From Galbitalea soli (GTDB lineage: Bacteria > Actinomycetota > Actinomycetes > Actinomycetales > Microbacteriaceae): DNA of 64,000 bases. Each line of letters starts with the position of its first letter. The stretch's first letter is position 1. The position numbers and the translations under genes are program-made. The notes beneath the pieces were generated by a model. That model worked only from the letters and a program-made list of their open reading frames with translations. It was not told the DNA's origin and searched no databases. The stretch lies in assembly GCF_010686725.1 (NCBI RefSeq), contig NZ_JAAGWZ010000001.1:868001-932000 (forward strand), in the 5' to 3' direction. Shown here piece after piece: positions 18,145 to 29,380 of this stretch.

Positions 18145-18690
18145 CTAGTCGTCGATCGGCGCGCCGAGGCGCTCGGTCAGCACCGCCAGCGCCGCTCCCG
18201 CCTGCCGGCGGACCTCGACCTCGGGGTCGCGAAGCATCCGTTTGACCAGCTTCGCCTGCTCGGCATCGCCCACGCGGGCGATCGCCCGCGCACCCACCGC
18301 CCGGACGCGGGCGTTCTCGTCGGTGAGCAGGCGCACGAGGGTTGAGCCGAGCGGCAGCCCGCGCTCCGCGCAGACCCGGCCGCACATCTCGCGCACGCGC
18401 CACGCCTGATTGCGGAGGCCCTGCTCGATCGCGGCCGTCGCGGAGTCATCCCACGCGGTGAGCAGGGCGCGCGCACCCCACACCTCCGGCCAGTACAGCG
18501 CGGGCGCGCCGTCGAGAATGCCCTGCGCGTGGTGCCCGCCGACCCAGAGCAGGAACTCCTCTCCCTCGTTCGCGCCCATCAGGAGCGCGGCGGCACGGTC
18601 GGCGACCTGCGCCTCGCCGAAGCGCGCGATCGCCTCGGCGATGCGGGCGGCGGGGGCGGCGTCGAGGGGGATGTCGTTGGTCTGTGGCAC
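18145..18690 (-). CDS. HEAT-repeat protein
   Basis: The 181-residue protein has C-terminal HEAT-like helical pairs (RVREMCGRVCAERGLPLGSTLVRLLTDENARVRAVGARAIARVGDAEQAKLVKRMLRDPEVEVRRQAGAALAVL, seen as shorter repeating units). Such folds bind proteins or nucleic acids. No catalytic motif is visible. The N-terminal 80 residues are not recognised. The start is GTG at 18690 with TAGGGT 6 bases upstream. It is convergent with dedA and follows no clear operon. Confidence 0.7.
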   Translation of the reverse strand: MPQTNDIPLDAAPAARIAEAIARFGEAQVADRAAALLMGANEGEEFLLWVGGHHAQGILDGAPALYWPEVWGARALLTAWDDSATAAIEQGLRNQAWRVREMCGRVCAERGLPLGSTLVRLLTDENARVRAVGARAIARVGDAEQAKLVKRMLRDPEVEVRRQAGAALAVLTERLGAPIDD

Positions 18691-18696
18691 CCCCCA

Positions 18697-18702
18697 ACCC
18701 TA
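18697..18702 (-). promoter_or_regulatory. Putative -10 element of the HEAT-repeat gene
   Basis: TAGGGT on the minus strand lies 6 bases before the GTG at 18690, with no Shine-Dalgarno sequence. It overlaps the mntH stop codon region. Confidence 0.45.
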
Positions 18703-19965
18703 ATCGGGTGGGGCGACCCCGGCGGGCGCGATCGTGAGCACGATGAGTGCGAGGTTGAGCGCGACCACAAGTACCACGATCACCGCGAGCAGCACCCGGA
18801 TGACGGGCCGGTTCACCCGCTCCCCCATGAGCGTGCGGTCGCTCGTGAGGCGCATTACGGCGACGAGCGCGAAGGGAATCCCGAAGCTGAGCGCCACCTG
18901 GCTGATCACGAGGGCGAGCGTCGGGTCGATCCCGAGAGCGAGGATGACCAGCGCCGGCACGAGCGTCACGAGTCGCCGCACCACGATCGGCACCCTCCGC
19001 TGCAACAGGCCGGCCATGATGGTCGCGCCCGCGTAGCTGCCGACCGATGTCGAGGCGAGCCCCGAGGCGAGAAGGCCGATCGCGAACACGAGTCCGATGG
19101 TCGGGCCGAGGGACGACACGATCGCCGCGTGGGCGCCCGAGATGGTGTCGGTGGCTCCCACTCCGCGCAGGTTCACCGCGGCGAGAAGGAGCATCCCCAG
19201 GTTGACGATGCCCGCGAGTCCCAGCGCGATCCCCACGTCCCACTTCGTCGCGCGCAGGAGGCCCGCGAGCGCGCGGGGCGTCTCTGACACCCCGTGACGG
19301 TCGCGCGCGAGGGCGGAGTGCACGTAGATCGCGTGCGGCATGACCGTGGCACCGAGCATGCTCGCCGCCAGCACCACCGAGGAGGGGCCGGCGAATCGCG
19401 GCACGAGGCCGCCGACGATGCCCCCGACACTCGGCGGGCCTACGACGAGGCCCGCGAGGAAGCCGATCGCGATGACGCCGAGCATGCCGACGATCACGTA
19501 CTCGAACGGCCTCTGCCCGTAGCGGCTCTGCCCGGCGAGGAGCGCCATCGAGACGACGCCGACGATGACCCCGCCGAGCACGAGCGGGAGTCCGAAGAGC
19601 AGGTTCAGCGCGATCGCGCCGCCGATGACCTCGGCCAGATCCGTCGCCGCGGCCACGACCTCGGCCTGCACCCAGAAGGCGCGTCGCGTTCGGGTGCCCA
19701 GCCGGTCGCCCAGCAACTCGGGCAGGCTGCGGCCCGTGACGAGCCCCAGCTTCGCTGACTGGTACTGGATGAGCCCCGCCATCACGTTGGCGACCACGAG
19801 CACCCAGACCAGCAGGTAGCCGTACCGCGCGCCGCCGCTGAGGTTGGCGGCGACGTTGCCGGGATCCACGTAGGCGATCGCGGCGACGAAGGCGGGGCCG
19901 AGCAGGCCGGCACCGCGGACAGCGCGACGCAGTAGGGGTACCCGCACCGCCTCCGCCCGCCGCAT
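18700..19965 (-). CDS. mntH: NRAMP-family divalent metal (Mn2+/Fe2+) transporter
   Basis: The 421-residue protein has about 11 membrane helices. The metal-site motif DPGN is at about 34-37 (AYVDPGNVAANLSGG), and the helix 6 motif MPH is in ATVMPHAIYVHS. Both are diagnostic of NRAMP proton-coupled Mn/Fe uptake. The ATG at 19965 was chosen because it follows the rdgB stop by 16 bases and the membrane domain starts soon after. A longer start to 20052 would run back into rdgB. It is probably the last gene of an rph-rdgB-mntH operon. Confidence 0.92.
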   Translation of the reverse strand: MRRAEAVRVPLLRRAVRGAGLLGPAFVAAIAYVDPGNVAANLSGGARYGYLLVWVLVVANVMAGLIQYQSAKLGLVTGRSLPELLGDRLGTRTRRAFWVQAEVVAAATDLAEVIGGAIALNLLFGLPLVLGGVIVGVVSMALLAGQSRYGQRPFEYVIVGMLGVIAIGFLAGLVVGPPSVGGIVGGLVPRFAGPSSVVLAASMLGATVMPHAIYVHSALARDRHGVSETPRALAGLLRATKWDVGIALGLAGIVNLGMLLLAAVNLRGVGATDTISGAHAAIVSSLGPTIGLVFAIGLLASGLASTSVGSYAGATIMAGLLQRRVPIVVRRLVTLVPALVILALGIDPTLALVISQVALSFGIPFALVAVMRLTSDRTLMGERVNRPVIRVLLAVIVVLVVALNLALIVLTIAPAGVAPPD

Positions 19966-19981
19966 CGCGATCTGCTCCGCG

Positions 19982-20551
19982 CTACGCCGCGGGGATGCGG
20001 TCGAAGAGGCGCGCGAACGCGATCGCGCGATGGCTGATGGCGTTCTTCTCATCGGCCGTGAGCTCGGCGGCGCTCACCGCGACGCCGTCCGGACGGAAGA
20101 TTGGGTCGTAACCGAAGCCGCCGATCCCCGCGGGGGCGTCGAGAACGACGCCTGGCCACACCCCGAGTTCGACGAACTCGTGCTCCGCGTCGACGTAGGC
20201 GGCCGCGCAGGTGAAGGCGGCGGCGCGGTCGCTGCGGCCGGTCATCCGCTCGATCAGGAGGGCCAGGTTGTCGGCGTCGTTGCGCGTGCCCGCGTAGCGT
20301 GCCGAGTGGATGCCCGGCGCCCCGTCGAGCGCGTCGACCGAGATGCCAGAGTCGTCGGCGATCGCCGGCAGCCCGGTGTGCGCGTGGGCGGCGCGGGCCT
20401 TGATGAGCGCGTTCGCCGCGAAGCTGTCGCCGTCCTCGATCGGCTCGGGGCCGTCGTAGCCGAGCAGCTCGCGGGCACCGAGCCGGGGGCCGAGGATGCG
20501 CCTCAGCTCCTCGACCTTGTGGGCGTTGTGGGTGGCGAGCACGATCCTCAC
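19982..20551 (-). CDS. rdgB: Non-canonical purine NTP pyrophosphatase RdgB/HAM1
   Basis: The 189-residue enzyme hydrolyses dITP, ITP and XTP to keep them out of nucleic acids. It starts [17 protein letters not shown] and contains [24 protein letters not shown] and GGFGYDPIF, the substrate and catalytic motifs. The start is GTG at 20551, which overlaps the rph stop (GTGA). The pairing with rph is conserved in many bacteria. Confidence 0.96.
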   Translation of the reverse strand: MRIVLATHNAHKVEELRRILGPRLGARELLGYDGPEPIEDGDSFAANALIKARAAHAHTGLPAIADDSGISVDALDGAPGIHSARYAGTRNDADNLALLIERMTGRSDRAAAFTCAAAYVDAEHEFVELGVWPGVVLDAPAGIGGFGYDPIFRPDGVAVSAAELTADEKNAISHRAIAFARLFDRIPAA

Positions 20552-21273
20552 GACTCGAGCGCCGCCCGCTGCACCGCGCTCAGCTGCGTCGCGCCGCCGA
20601 GGGCGAGGTCGAGGAGCGAGTCCAGCTCGGCCCGGTCGAAGGGCACGCCCTCTGCGGTGCCCTGCACCTCGACGAAGAGACCGCGACCCGTGACGACCAC
20701 GTTCATGTCGGTCTCTGCCCGCACATCCTCGACGTAGGCGAGGTCGAGCATGGGGGTTCCGTCGATGATGCCGACCGAGACCGCCGCGACGCTGTCGATC
20801 AGCGGCGTCGCCTTCTGGGCGATGAACTTGTGCTCGCGGCCCCACTCGATCGCGTCGACGAGCGCGACATAGGCGCCCGTGATGGCCGCGGTGCGGGTGC
20901 CGCCGTCGGCCTGGAGCACGTCGCAGTCGATCACGATCGTGTTCTCCCCGAGCGCCTTCGTGTCGACGACGGCGCGGAGGCTGCGACCGATGAGCCGCGA
21001 GATCTCGTGCGTGCGCCCGCCGATGCGGCCCTTGACCGACTCGCGGTCCATGCGGGAGTTCGTCGCGCGCGGCAGCATCGCGTACTCGGCGGTGACCCAG
21101 CCCTTCCCCTTGCCGGTGAGCCACCGCGGAACGCCGTTGGTGAACGACGCCGTGCAGAGCACCCGGGTGTCGCCGAAGGAGATGAGCGCGGATCCCTCCG
21201 CCTGCGTGCTCCAGCCTCGCTCGATGCTGATCGCGCGGAGCTGGTCTGCCTCGCGGCCGTCGGTTCTGGTCAT
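20548..21273 (-). CDS. rph: Ribonuclease PH
   Basis: The 241-residue phosphorolytic exonuclease trims tRNA 3' ends. It starts [21 protein letters not shown] and has [58 protein letters not shown] and [18 protein letters not shown], all RNase PH blocks. The ATG at 21273 begins the conserved region. An upstream extension is proline-rich and looks untranslated. Its stop overlaps the rdgB start. Confidence 0.96.
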   Translation of the reverse strand: MTRTDGREADQLRAISIERGWSTQAEGSALISFGDTRVLCTASFTNGVPRWLTGKGKGWVTAEYAMLPRATNSRMDRESVKGRIGGRTHEISRLIGRSLRAVVDTKALGENTIVIDCDVLQADGGTRTAAITGAYVALVDAIEWGREHKFIAQKATPLIDSVAAVSVGIIDGTPMLDLAYVEDVRAETDMNVVVTGRGLFVEVQGTAEGVPFDRAELDSLLDLALGGATQLSAVQRAALES

Positions 21274-21361
21274 CTCTCTGCCTGCTTCTCTCGGTGGGTC
21301 GGGTGGGACGGGAGCGCCGTCCGGCGTCGCCCACCCGGGGTCGGGATGGGGCGAGACCGGT

Positions 21362-22705
21362 TCAGGAGGTCGCCCGGATCTGGCGGACGAAGTCGGCCGC
21401 GCGATCGGCGAAGTCGCGATACACACCGTAGCTGGGTGCGCCGGGCGAGAGCAGCACCGTCCCGCCGGCGGGCGTCAACTGGCGGGCGAGCACCACCGCC
21501 TCTGCCATGTCCGCGACCAGGTGCGACGGGATGCCCGTCCGCGCCAACTCCGCCAGAATCCGCTCCCCGCTCGCCGGCAGCCCGATCACCGTCGCCACCG
21601 GGTGCCGGGCGAGGTGATCCGCGAGGGGGGCGTAGTCCACCCCGCGGTCCTGTCCCCCCACCAGCAGGGTGAGCGCGGGCGAATCGAAGGCCTTGAGCGC
21701 CTCGATCGTCGCGTAGGGACTCGTGGAGAGGGAGTCGTTCACGAACACGAGGTCGGAGTCGTCGGCGATGCGCTCCAGCCGGTTCTCGAGCGGTCGGAAC
21801 GCGGCGAGCGCCTCCGCCGCGAGCGCCAGCTCGATGTCGACGCCGGTCGCTTCCACGGCGGCGAGAGCCAGGCAGGCGTTGAGGGCGTTGTGTCGCCCCA
21901 GCAGAGCGAGCCGTGCCCGCGCGATCACGGGCTCCGCGGCGCGCATGATCCACTCCTCGCCATCGTGCTCGCGCACACCCCAGCGATGCGCCGCACCGAC
22001 GAGTTCCGGGGTGAGCTGCGGGTGCAGCGCGGCGAGGGTATCGAGCAGCCGCTCGTCCTCCCCGTTCGCGATGACGACCCGCGGTGAGTGCGCGACCAGG
22101 TTGAGCTTGTCGCGGTAGTACTCCTCCACGCCGCCGTGCCAGTCGAGGTGCTCGGGGAAGAGCGAGGTCAGCACCGCGATGTCGGGAGACACGGTGAGGC
22201 TCTGCGCCTGGTAGCTGGAGAGCTCCACCACGAGGCGGTGCGCCTCCGGCAGGTCGAGCAGCGGCAGACCGATGTTTCCCCCGAGGGCGGCGTCGCCCCC
22301 GAGAGCGGTGGTGAGGTGGGCGATGAGCGAGGCGGTCGTGCTCTTGCCCTTGCTGCCGGTCACGGCGGTGGTGCGGTGCGAGTGGTCGGTCATCCAGAGG
22401 TCGGTGCCGCTCGTGAGCGGGATGCCGTCAGCGAGCAACCGGGCGACGAGGGGATGCAACGGGCTCACGCCCGGCGACTTCACGACGACCTCTGCCCACG
22501 CGCTCGCCTCCGCGGGGTCGGGCGCGATGAGGACCGGGATACGCTCGCCCCACGCGGCGCGCCAGGCGGCGGCGGAGTCGCCGTCGCGGTCATCCGTCGC
22601 CCTGATGGTGTCGGAGATCCGGCTCACGACGCGCGCCGCCGCGGCACCCTCACGGCCGGTGCCGACGATGAGGATGCGGCGCCCCGCCAGCTCAGACAAT
22701 CGCAT
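21362..22705 (-). CDS. murD2: MurD-type ligase, probable UDP-MurNAc-L-Ala:L-Glu ligase (MurD2)
   Basis: The 447-residue protein is a Mur ligase with the ATP motif TGSKGKSTT at about 116-124, the central [28 protein letters not shown] and [13 protein letters not shown]. MurD adds glutamate to UDP-MurNAc-L-Ala. Here the start overlaps the end of a MurL-like gene by 14 bases. In the MurD2-MurL route known from Xanthomonas, MurD2 adds L-Glu instead of D-Glu and MurL then epimerises it. The L-Glu assignment is inferred from this pairing. An ordinary MurD function cannot be excluded without knowing whether a second murD lies in the dcw cluster. Confidence 0.78.
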   Translation of the reverse strand: MRLSELAGRRILIVGTGREGAAAARVVSRISDTIRATDDRDGDSAAAWRAAWGERIPVLIAPDPAEASAWAEVVVKSPGVSPLHPLVARLLADGIPLTSGTDLWMTDHSHRTTAVTGSKGKSTTASLIAHLTTALGGDAALGGNIGLPLLDLPEAHRLVVELSSYQAQSLTVSPDIAVLTSLFPEHLDWHGGVEEYYRDKLNLVAHSPRVVIANGEDERLLDTLAALHPQLTPELVGAAHRWGVREHDGEEWIMRAAEPVIARARLALLGRHNALNACLALAAVEATGVDIELALAAEALAAFRPLENRLERIADDSDLVFVNDSLSTSPYATIEALKAFDSPALTLLVGGQDRGVDYAPLADHLARHPVATVIGLPASGERILAELARTGIPSHLVADMAEAVVLARQLTPAGGTVLLSPGAPSYGVYRDFADRAADFVRQIRATS

Positions 22706-24038
22706 GGCGCGCCCTCTCGTAGTCCGCGGGCAGCGACTGGGCCGCCGACTCGGCGAACACCTGTGCCTCGAGCACGGGGTCGCCCTGCGGGAGGCCGGGC
22801 ACCTCGGCGACGAGAGCGCGGAGCACCACGCTCTCGGACCACTCCGGGTCTCGGCTGGCCATGCTCATCGCCACGGTGCACTCGGCCTCCTCGCCGACGC
22901 ACTCGAACGGCTTGTGGCTGTCGAGGCCGAGCAGGGCACGGTACCCCTGAAGCTGGGTCGCGTCGTCGAACATGTTCTTTCCGACGATTCCGACCAGCCG
23001 CTCGCGCGACATGGAGGGGGCGAAGGCGAGGAAGACGAACCTGCACTTGTCGCAGTCTCCGCACCAGCGGGCCTCCCCCGCGCCCATGCGGTACGCGCGA
23101 TTGCAACTCACGATCGCGCTGTCGTAGCGGGAGGTGTGCGCGTAGCCCTGTGCGATGCGCAACTCGGAGAACGGCCGCAGCAGGGAGAAATAGGCGCCCC
23201 GGAGGCCGGCCTGGTCGTCGAGCGCGGCCGCGAGCGCCTCCTCCGCCTCGAGCGACTTCGACCACTGGTGATTGACCTCCTCGCCCTTCCAGAGAAGGGT
23301 CGGGTCGGAGGCGGAGCTCTCGTTCGACATGACCACCGGGCCCAGTCCGAGCAGAAGCGACTGCACGACACCGATGAGCGAGTTCATCGCGGTGACCGGA
23401 ACGTGCCCGTTTAGCGCGCCGTCGGCGTTGAGCGCGATGAGCAGTGGATCGATGCGTCGGGTGACCTCGACGAGCGGCCAGCCACTCACCTCGGCGACAC
23501 GGCGGATGATCGAATTCGGGTTGACCGCGAACTGCACGGGTGAGAGCCCCGCAGCGGCCAGCGACTCGACCGAGACGACCGAGTCCTTGCCTCCGCCGAT
23601 CGGCACCAGCGGCTGGGCCGTCGACAGGTCCACGACCGGCCGCCGCGTCGGCGCGGTGGCTCTCGTCTCGATGACGGGCTCGAGGAAACCGGCGAGACCC
23701 GCGCGATAGGCGAACTCGGCGAGGCCGAAGCGAAGGGTACGGGCGAGGTAATCGACGGCGCCGACCGTGAGCGCGGGGTGCTCGATCACGAGGCGGGCTG
23801 GTGCGGCGGCCTTGTAGTAGCTGAGCCCGAGCACTGCCCCGAGGAGGTCGACGACGGCGTCGACTCGCTCCCAGTCGACGGCGGAGTCGGAGGCGGGGAG
23901 CGCGAACTGAACCGTCTCGGTGAAGGCGTGATCGCCCGCGCCGTCGAACGAGTAGTCGAAGCGGGCGAGACCGGTCCGGCGGTCCAGTCGTGCCGATCGA
24001 TAGCGGAAGGCCGTCACGTCGTCCACGACAAATGTCAT
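22692..24038 (-). CDS. murL: MurL-like UDP-MurNAc-L-Ala-L-Glu epimerase
   Basis: The 448-residue protein has a PP-loop-like motif IGGGKDSVVS at about 147-156 and a C-terminal Cys cluster WCGDCDKC (Cys 326, 329, 332). It also has [14 protein letters not shown] and VPVTAMNSLIGVVQSLLLG. This is the pattern of MurL, which uses ATP to epimerise the terminal L-Glu of UDP-MurNAc-L-Ala-L-Glu to D-Glu. It overlaps the MurD-type gene downstream. The ATG at 24038 was preferred. An ATG at 24077 is possible. The function is by family resemblance and context. Confidence 0.75.
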   Translation of the reverse strand: MTFVVDDVTAFRYRSARLDRRTGLARFDYSFDGAGDHAFTETVQFALPASDSAVDWERVDAVVDLLGAVLGLSYYKAAAPARLVIEHPALTVGAVDYLARTLRFGLAEFAYRAGLAGFLEPVIETRATAPTRRPVVDLSTAQPLVPIGGGKDSVVSVESLAAAGLSPVQFAVNPNSIIRRVAEVSGWPLVEVTRRIDPLLIALNADGALNGHVPVTAMNSLIGVVQSLLLGLGPVVMSNESSASDPTLLWKGEEVNHQWSKSLEAEEALAAALDDQAGLRGAYFSLLRPFSELRIAQGYAHTSRYDSAIVSCNRAYRMGAGEARWCGDCDKCRFVFLAFAPSMSRERLVGIVGKNMFDDATQLQGYRALLGLDSHKPFECVGEEAECTVAMSMASRDPEWSESVVLRALVAEVPGLPQGDPVLEAQVFAESAAQSLPADYERARHAIV

Positions 24039-24120
24039 TGCACGCCGTCCGTTCCTCGCGTTGCCAGTGCTCGTCAATCTTAGCCAGCGCCCCCGTCGCG
24101 CGACGTCCGGTGGCGCTGGC

Positions 24121-24126
24121 TAGGCT
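24121..24126 (+). promoter_or_regulatory. Putative -10 element of pncB
   Basis: TAGGCT lies 7 bases before the pncB ATG at 24134. No ribosome binding site is present, which fits a leaderless mRNA. Confidence 0.5.
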
Positions 24127-24133
24127 CGGTGCC

Positions 24134-25432
24134 ATGAGCACCGCCCTTCTCACGGATCGCTATGAGCTGACCATGATCGACGCCGCGATCCGCAGCGGCC
24201 TGCACGAACGCGAGTGCGTCTTCGAGGTGTTCGGCCGTCGGCTTCCGGATGGCCGGCGGTACGGCATCGTGGCGGGAACCGGGCGCCTGCTCGACCTCAT
24301 CGATGATTTCCGCTTCGGAACCGAGGAGGTGGACTGGCTGCGGGAGAACGGCGTCGTGAGCGACGCGACCCTGGCCTGGCTCGCCGACTATCGCTTCACG
24401 GGAACCATCAGCGGCTACCGCGAGGGCGAGGTGTACTTCCCGGGCTCCCCGATCCTCGTGGTGCAGGGCGGCTTCGCGGAGTGCGTCGTGCTGGAGACGC
24501 TGATCCTGAGCGCCCTCAACTACGACAGCGCGGTGGCCAGCGCGGCGGCGCGGATGGTGTCCGCGGCCGACGGCCGACCGCTCGCCGAGATGGGGTCGCG
24601 GCGGGCGAACGAACAGGCCGCGGTGGCGGCGACTCGCGCGGCCTACATCGCGGGCTTCTCGGCCAGCAGCAATCTGGAGGCCGGTCGCGAGTGGGGCATC
24701 CCCACGATGGGCACGGCCGCGCACGCCTTCACCCTGCTCCACGAATCCGAGGAGGAGGCGTTCCGCGCGCAAGTCGCGGCGCTCGGCACGGGAACGACGC
24801 TTCTCGTCGACACCTACGACGTCACGGCCGCCGTCGATCTCGCCGTGCGCGTCGCGGGCACCGGCCTCGGGGCCGTTCGCATCGACAGCGGCGACCTGCC
24901 CTCGCAGGTCGCGGCCGTGCGGGCTCAGCTCGACGGGCTCGGGGCCACCGCCACGAAGATCAAGGTGACGAACGATCTGGACGAGTACACGATCGCGGCC
25001 CTGCGAGCGGCGCCCGTCGACTCCTACGGTGTGGGTACGAGCGTCGTGACCGGGTCCGGGTTCCCCGCGGTCGGCCTCGTCTACAAGCTAGTGGCGCACC
25101 GAGCGGATGACCGAGGGTGGGTTGCGGTGGCGAAGACATCCACCGCGAAGGCGGGGATCGGCGGCCGCAAGCATCCGGTGCGCGTGCTCGTCGACGGCGT
25201 GGCGGTGTCGGAGACCATCGTGGTGGGTGACGCCGCTCCACCGGCCGACGGCGGTCGCGCCTTGCTCGTACCGCTCGTGATCGAGGGCACACCGGTCGCG
25301 GAACACCGCGGCGCTACGGGCACGAGACTCGCCCGCCAACACCGGGCCCGCGCGGTGGCGGAACTTCCGCGTGACGCGCTGCGCCTGAGCAAGGGCGAGG
25401 CGGCTATCCCGACGGTCTATCTGACGAGCTGA
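24134..25432 (+). CDS. pncB: Nicotinate phosphoribosyltransferase
   Basis: The 432-residue enzyme makes nicotinate mononucleotide from nicotinate and PRPP in the NAD salvage pathway. It starts MSTALLTDRYELTMIDAAIRSG and has EMGSRRANEQAAVAATRAAYIAGFSASSN-type sequence (seen in parts), MGTAAHAFTLLHESEEEAFRAQ, LLVDTYDV and VRIDSGDL. These are the PRPP and phosphate-binding blocks. The ATG at 24134 is preceded by a TAGGCT element. It is divergent from murL and convergent with DUF3039. Confidence 0.95.
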   Translation: MSTALLTDRYELTMIDAAIRSGLHERECVFEVFGRRLPDGRRYGIVAGTGRLLDLIDDFRFGTEEVDWLRENGVVSDATLAWLADYRFTGTISGYREGEVYFPGSPILVVQGGFAECVVLETLILSALNYDSAVASAAARMVSAADGRPLAEMGSRRANEQAAVAATRAAYIAGFSASSNLEAGREWGIPTMGTAAHAFTLLHESEEEAFRAQVAALGTGTTLLVDTYDVTAAVDLAVRVAGTGLGAVRIDSGDLPSQVAAVRAQLDGLGATATKIKVTNDLDEYTIAALRAAPVDSYGVGTSVVTGSGFPAVGLVYKLVAHRADDRGWVAVAKTSTAKAGIGGRKHPVRVLVDGVAVSETIVVGDAAPPADGGRALLVPLVIEGTPVAEHRGATGTRLARQHRARAVAELPRDALRLSKGEAAIPTVYLTS

Positions 25433-25445
25433 GGCGTCGCCCCGG

Positions 25446-25706
25446 CTACGGCTTCATCTTCTCGTAGACCTCTTTGCAGCTGGGGCAGATCGGGAACTTC
25501 TCGGGATCGCGACCCGGCGTCCAGAGCTTTCCGCACAGCGCCCGCACCGGCTTGCCGGTGAGCGCGGATTCCAGGATCTTGTTCTTCGGAACATAGTGCG
25601 AGAACCGCTCGTGGTCGCCGTCTTCGAGGTGCTCCTTGGCAATGAGCTCTTCGAGTTCGCGATCGAGTGTGTCGATTCCGCCTCCGGCGTGGTCGGTGTC
25701 GCTCAT
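25446..25706 (-). CDS. DUF3039 family protein
   Basis: The 86-residue protein MSDTDHAGGGIDTLDRELEEL... has the DUF3039 core DGDHERFSHYVPKNKILESALTGKPVRALCGKLWTP and a zinc-ribbon-like pair of Cys motifs (LCGK and CPSCKEVYEKM). The family is restricted mainly to Actinobacteria and has no known function. The ATG at 25706 lies 4 bases after the stop of the ABC permease, so it is probably co-transcribed with that exporter. Confidence 0.88.
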   Translation of the reverse strand: MSDTDHAGGGIDTLDRELEELIAKEHLEDGDHERFSHYVPKNKILESALTGKPVRALCGKLWTPGRDPEKFPICPSCKEVYEKMKP

Positions 25707-25710
25707 GCCC

Positions 25711-27257
25711 CTAGTTTCGCATGGTGAAGGCAAGAATCGCAGGCGAGCGCCGCTCGAAGATCCGCCCGCCCAGAAGCACTCCCGCCACGAGGATGACCGT
25801 GCCGAGCGCGATCCCGCTCACCAGCGCCGCCCAGCCCCAGTCTCCGCCCTGGATGAGGAACAGGAAGGCGAAGACGAAGGTCGGCCCGGCCAGGACAGCG
25901 GTGACGATGAACGACACCGACTGGATGAACGCGGAGGCCGACCCGGCCGCCTGAGGCTGCGCGAAAGGACTGTCGCCCGGCCGCACCGCCGGGTAGGGGA
26001 AGGCCGCCGACATCACGCTGGAGAATCCCAGGCCGCTCAGCAGGAGGCCGAGGCCCACGCCGAGAATCGCCGGAAGGGATGCGGGATCACCGAACAGCGA
26101 GGAGCAGGTGACGGAGGCGATGACGATCACCGGGATACCCACGACGAGCGCGGGGATCGCTCTGCCGAGCCGGTCGGCGCGGCCGGGAACCGACGAGGCG
26201 ATGTGCAGCCAGACGGCGGTGTTGTCGTAGGCGATGTCGTTGTGGATCGACCAGCCGAGGAACAGCGCGATGACCGGCACGGGGAGGAGTGCGAGCACGT
26301 TCGTCGGCACGCCGCCGATCATGAGCGGGAGCATGAGGATGAGCGGGACGATCGGGATGATCAGGAGGGAGACGTGGTAACGGGCATCCCGCACCCAGTA
26401 GGTGAAGCTGCGCGCTGCGACCGCCGCGGTCGGGCTCGACGGGAGGAGCCGGAAGAAGCCGAGCCCGCCGTACCTGCGCGCGTGGGCCTGGCGTTGCGGA
26501 GTGACGAGCATGAGCGCGACGAGCGCGCGCCACGCCAGCCACAGGCCGCCGACGAACGCGATCGCGATGAGTTCTTTCAGGAGTGCGGCGCCTACCTGGC
26601 CCGCCGCCGCATCGGCCGGCGCCGCCCAGACCGCACCCAGCGGGGTCCAGCCGACGACGCGCGCGACGTCCTCCAGGATGCTGAGGCCGCGATGCTGCCA
26701 GTCGACGGTGAGGAGGGAGATGAATCCGGGCGCGAGCAGCAGCAGAATCACGATGCCGAGCACGCCGGTGGCGTCACGCGAGCGACGGGTGGAGAGCAGG
26801 AAGGCGGCGAGCGAGGTCGTCACCCGCGCGGAGAGCAGGCACGTCGCCAGGATGACCGCCGCACCGACCACGGCGAACAGAACGGGGAGCAGCCCGCGCG
26901 CCCAGGTGACGATCTGCGCGAGGCCGATGAGCGCGACCGCGACGGCGGGAACCCCCACGAGCGACGCGGTCGCGAGCCCGGTCGCGAGGCGCCCCGTGGG
27001 AATGTCGTAGACGGCGAAGGTGCGCGGGTCCATCGCGTCGTCGGTGCCGAATACGAGCGGCACGAGCAGAAATCCCAGAACGAGGATCGCGCCGAACACC
27101 GTGACCGCGCTGGCCGCGAGCGAGACCGGCGCGAGGCGGAGCCCGAACAGCGCGGAGGCCACGACGAGCGCCATCCCCAGACCGTAGAGCAGCCCCACGA
27201 TGAGAGCCACGAGCTGCCAGGGGCTGCGCCGGAACGAGTTGCCGAGCAACCGGAGTC

Positions 27258-27282
<25 letters not shown>
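25711..27282 (-). CDS. ABC transporter permease (large ABC-2-like membrane protein)
   Basis: The 523-residue protein has about 12 hydrophobic segments and no enzyme motif. It is the membrane partner of the ATPase encoded immediately upstream, whose 3' end it overlaps by 25 bases. The start is taken as GTG at 27282. The cargo is unknown. Large permeases with a separate ATPase of this kind are common in Actinobacteria and usually export an unidentified substrate. Confidence 0.8.
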
Positions 27283-28442
<1,160 letters not shown>

Positions 28443-28637
28443 GATTCAACCGTACCAAGGGTTGCCTGAGCAGTCTGGACCGCTGTCACGAATGATTAAC
28501 GTCTCGCAGTATGTCCTGTTCGTTTACAGCTTCGACCGGTAAAGTTGAATGAGCACAACGATGTGTCCATACATACTCCCCATGGTGAACGAGCGGTAAA
28601 TAGTCCGCCTCCCTGGGCGACATCTAGGAGACGATAC

Positions 28638-29330
28638 GTGAGCACGCAGGTAGTGATCCTCGCCGCAGGCATGGGCAGCCGGCTCGGTCGTTCCCTCCCC
28701 AAGCCCCTCACCGAGCTCAGCGACGGCCGCACCATCATGCAGCAGCAGTTCGACAACATCCGCCACGCCTTCGGCGACTCCGCACAGGTCACGATCGTCG
28801 TCGGATACAAGCTCGAGCACATCATCGAGGCGTTCCCGCAGGCGAGCTTCGTCTACAACGAGCAGTATGACCAGACCAACACCTCCAAGAGCCTCATGCG
28901 CGCGCTGGCCGCATCCGCCCCCGGTGGCGTGCTCTGGATGAACGGCGACGTCGTCTTCGACCCCGAGGCCCTCGAGCGCGCGGCGCGAGTCATCGCCCGG
29001 GAGCAGTCGTTCGTCTCGGTCAACACCTCGAAGGTGTCAGACGAAGAAGTGAAGTACACCACCGACGCCGAGGGCTACATCAAAGAGCTCTCCAAGACGG
29101 TCGAGGGCGGCCTCGGTGAGGCGGTCGGCATCAACTACATCTCCCGCGACGACAAGGCGACGCTGCTGCGTCAGCTGAAGCGGGTCGACGCCCAGGACTA
29201 CTTCGAGCGTGGCATAGAGTTGGCCATTGAGCAGGACAAGCTGCGCATTGAGCCGGTCGACATTTCCGACCTCTATGCCGTGGAGATCGACTTCGCCGAA
29301 GACCTCGAGAGGGCCAACCTCTTCGTCTGA
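28638..29330 (+). CDS. Sugar/choline-phosphate nucleotidyltransferase (LicC/IspD-like)
   Basis: The 230-residue protein has the NTP-transferase signature VVILAAGMGSRLGRSLPKPL at its N-terminus and the metal-binding segment VLWMNGDVVFD. This group activates phosphocholine, glycerol phosphate or sugar phosphates with CTP or another NTP. It heads a cluster with an ABC polymer exporter and a CDP-glycerol glycerophosphotransferase, so it probably supplies an activated precursor for a teichoic-acid-like polymer. The GTG at 28638 has AGGAG 8 bases upstream. The 195-base divergent region upstream (28443-28637) holds no gene. Confidence 0.8.
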   Translation: MSTQVVILAAGMGSRLGRSLPKPLTELSDGRTIMQQQFDNIRHAFGDSAQVTIVVGYKLEHIIEAFPQASFVYNEQYDQTNTSKSLMRALAASAPGGVLWMNGDVVFDPEALERAARVIAREQSFVSVNTSKVSDEEVKYTTDAEGYIKELSKTVEGGLGEAVGINYISRDDKATLLRQLKRVDAQDYFERGIELAIEQDKLRIEPVDISDLYAVEIDFAEDLERANLFV

Positions 29331-29380
29331 GCGGGTCGCCTTTGCCGGGCACGGGGTCACTCGACCAGAGTGAGGAACCC

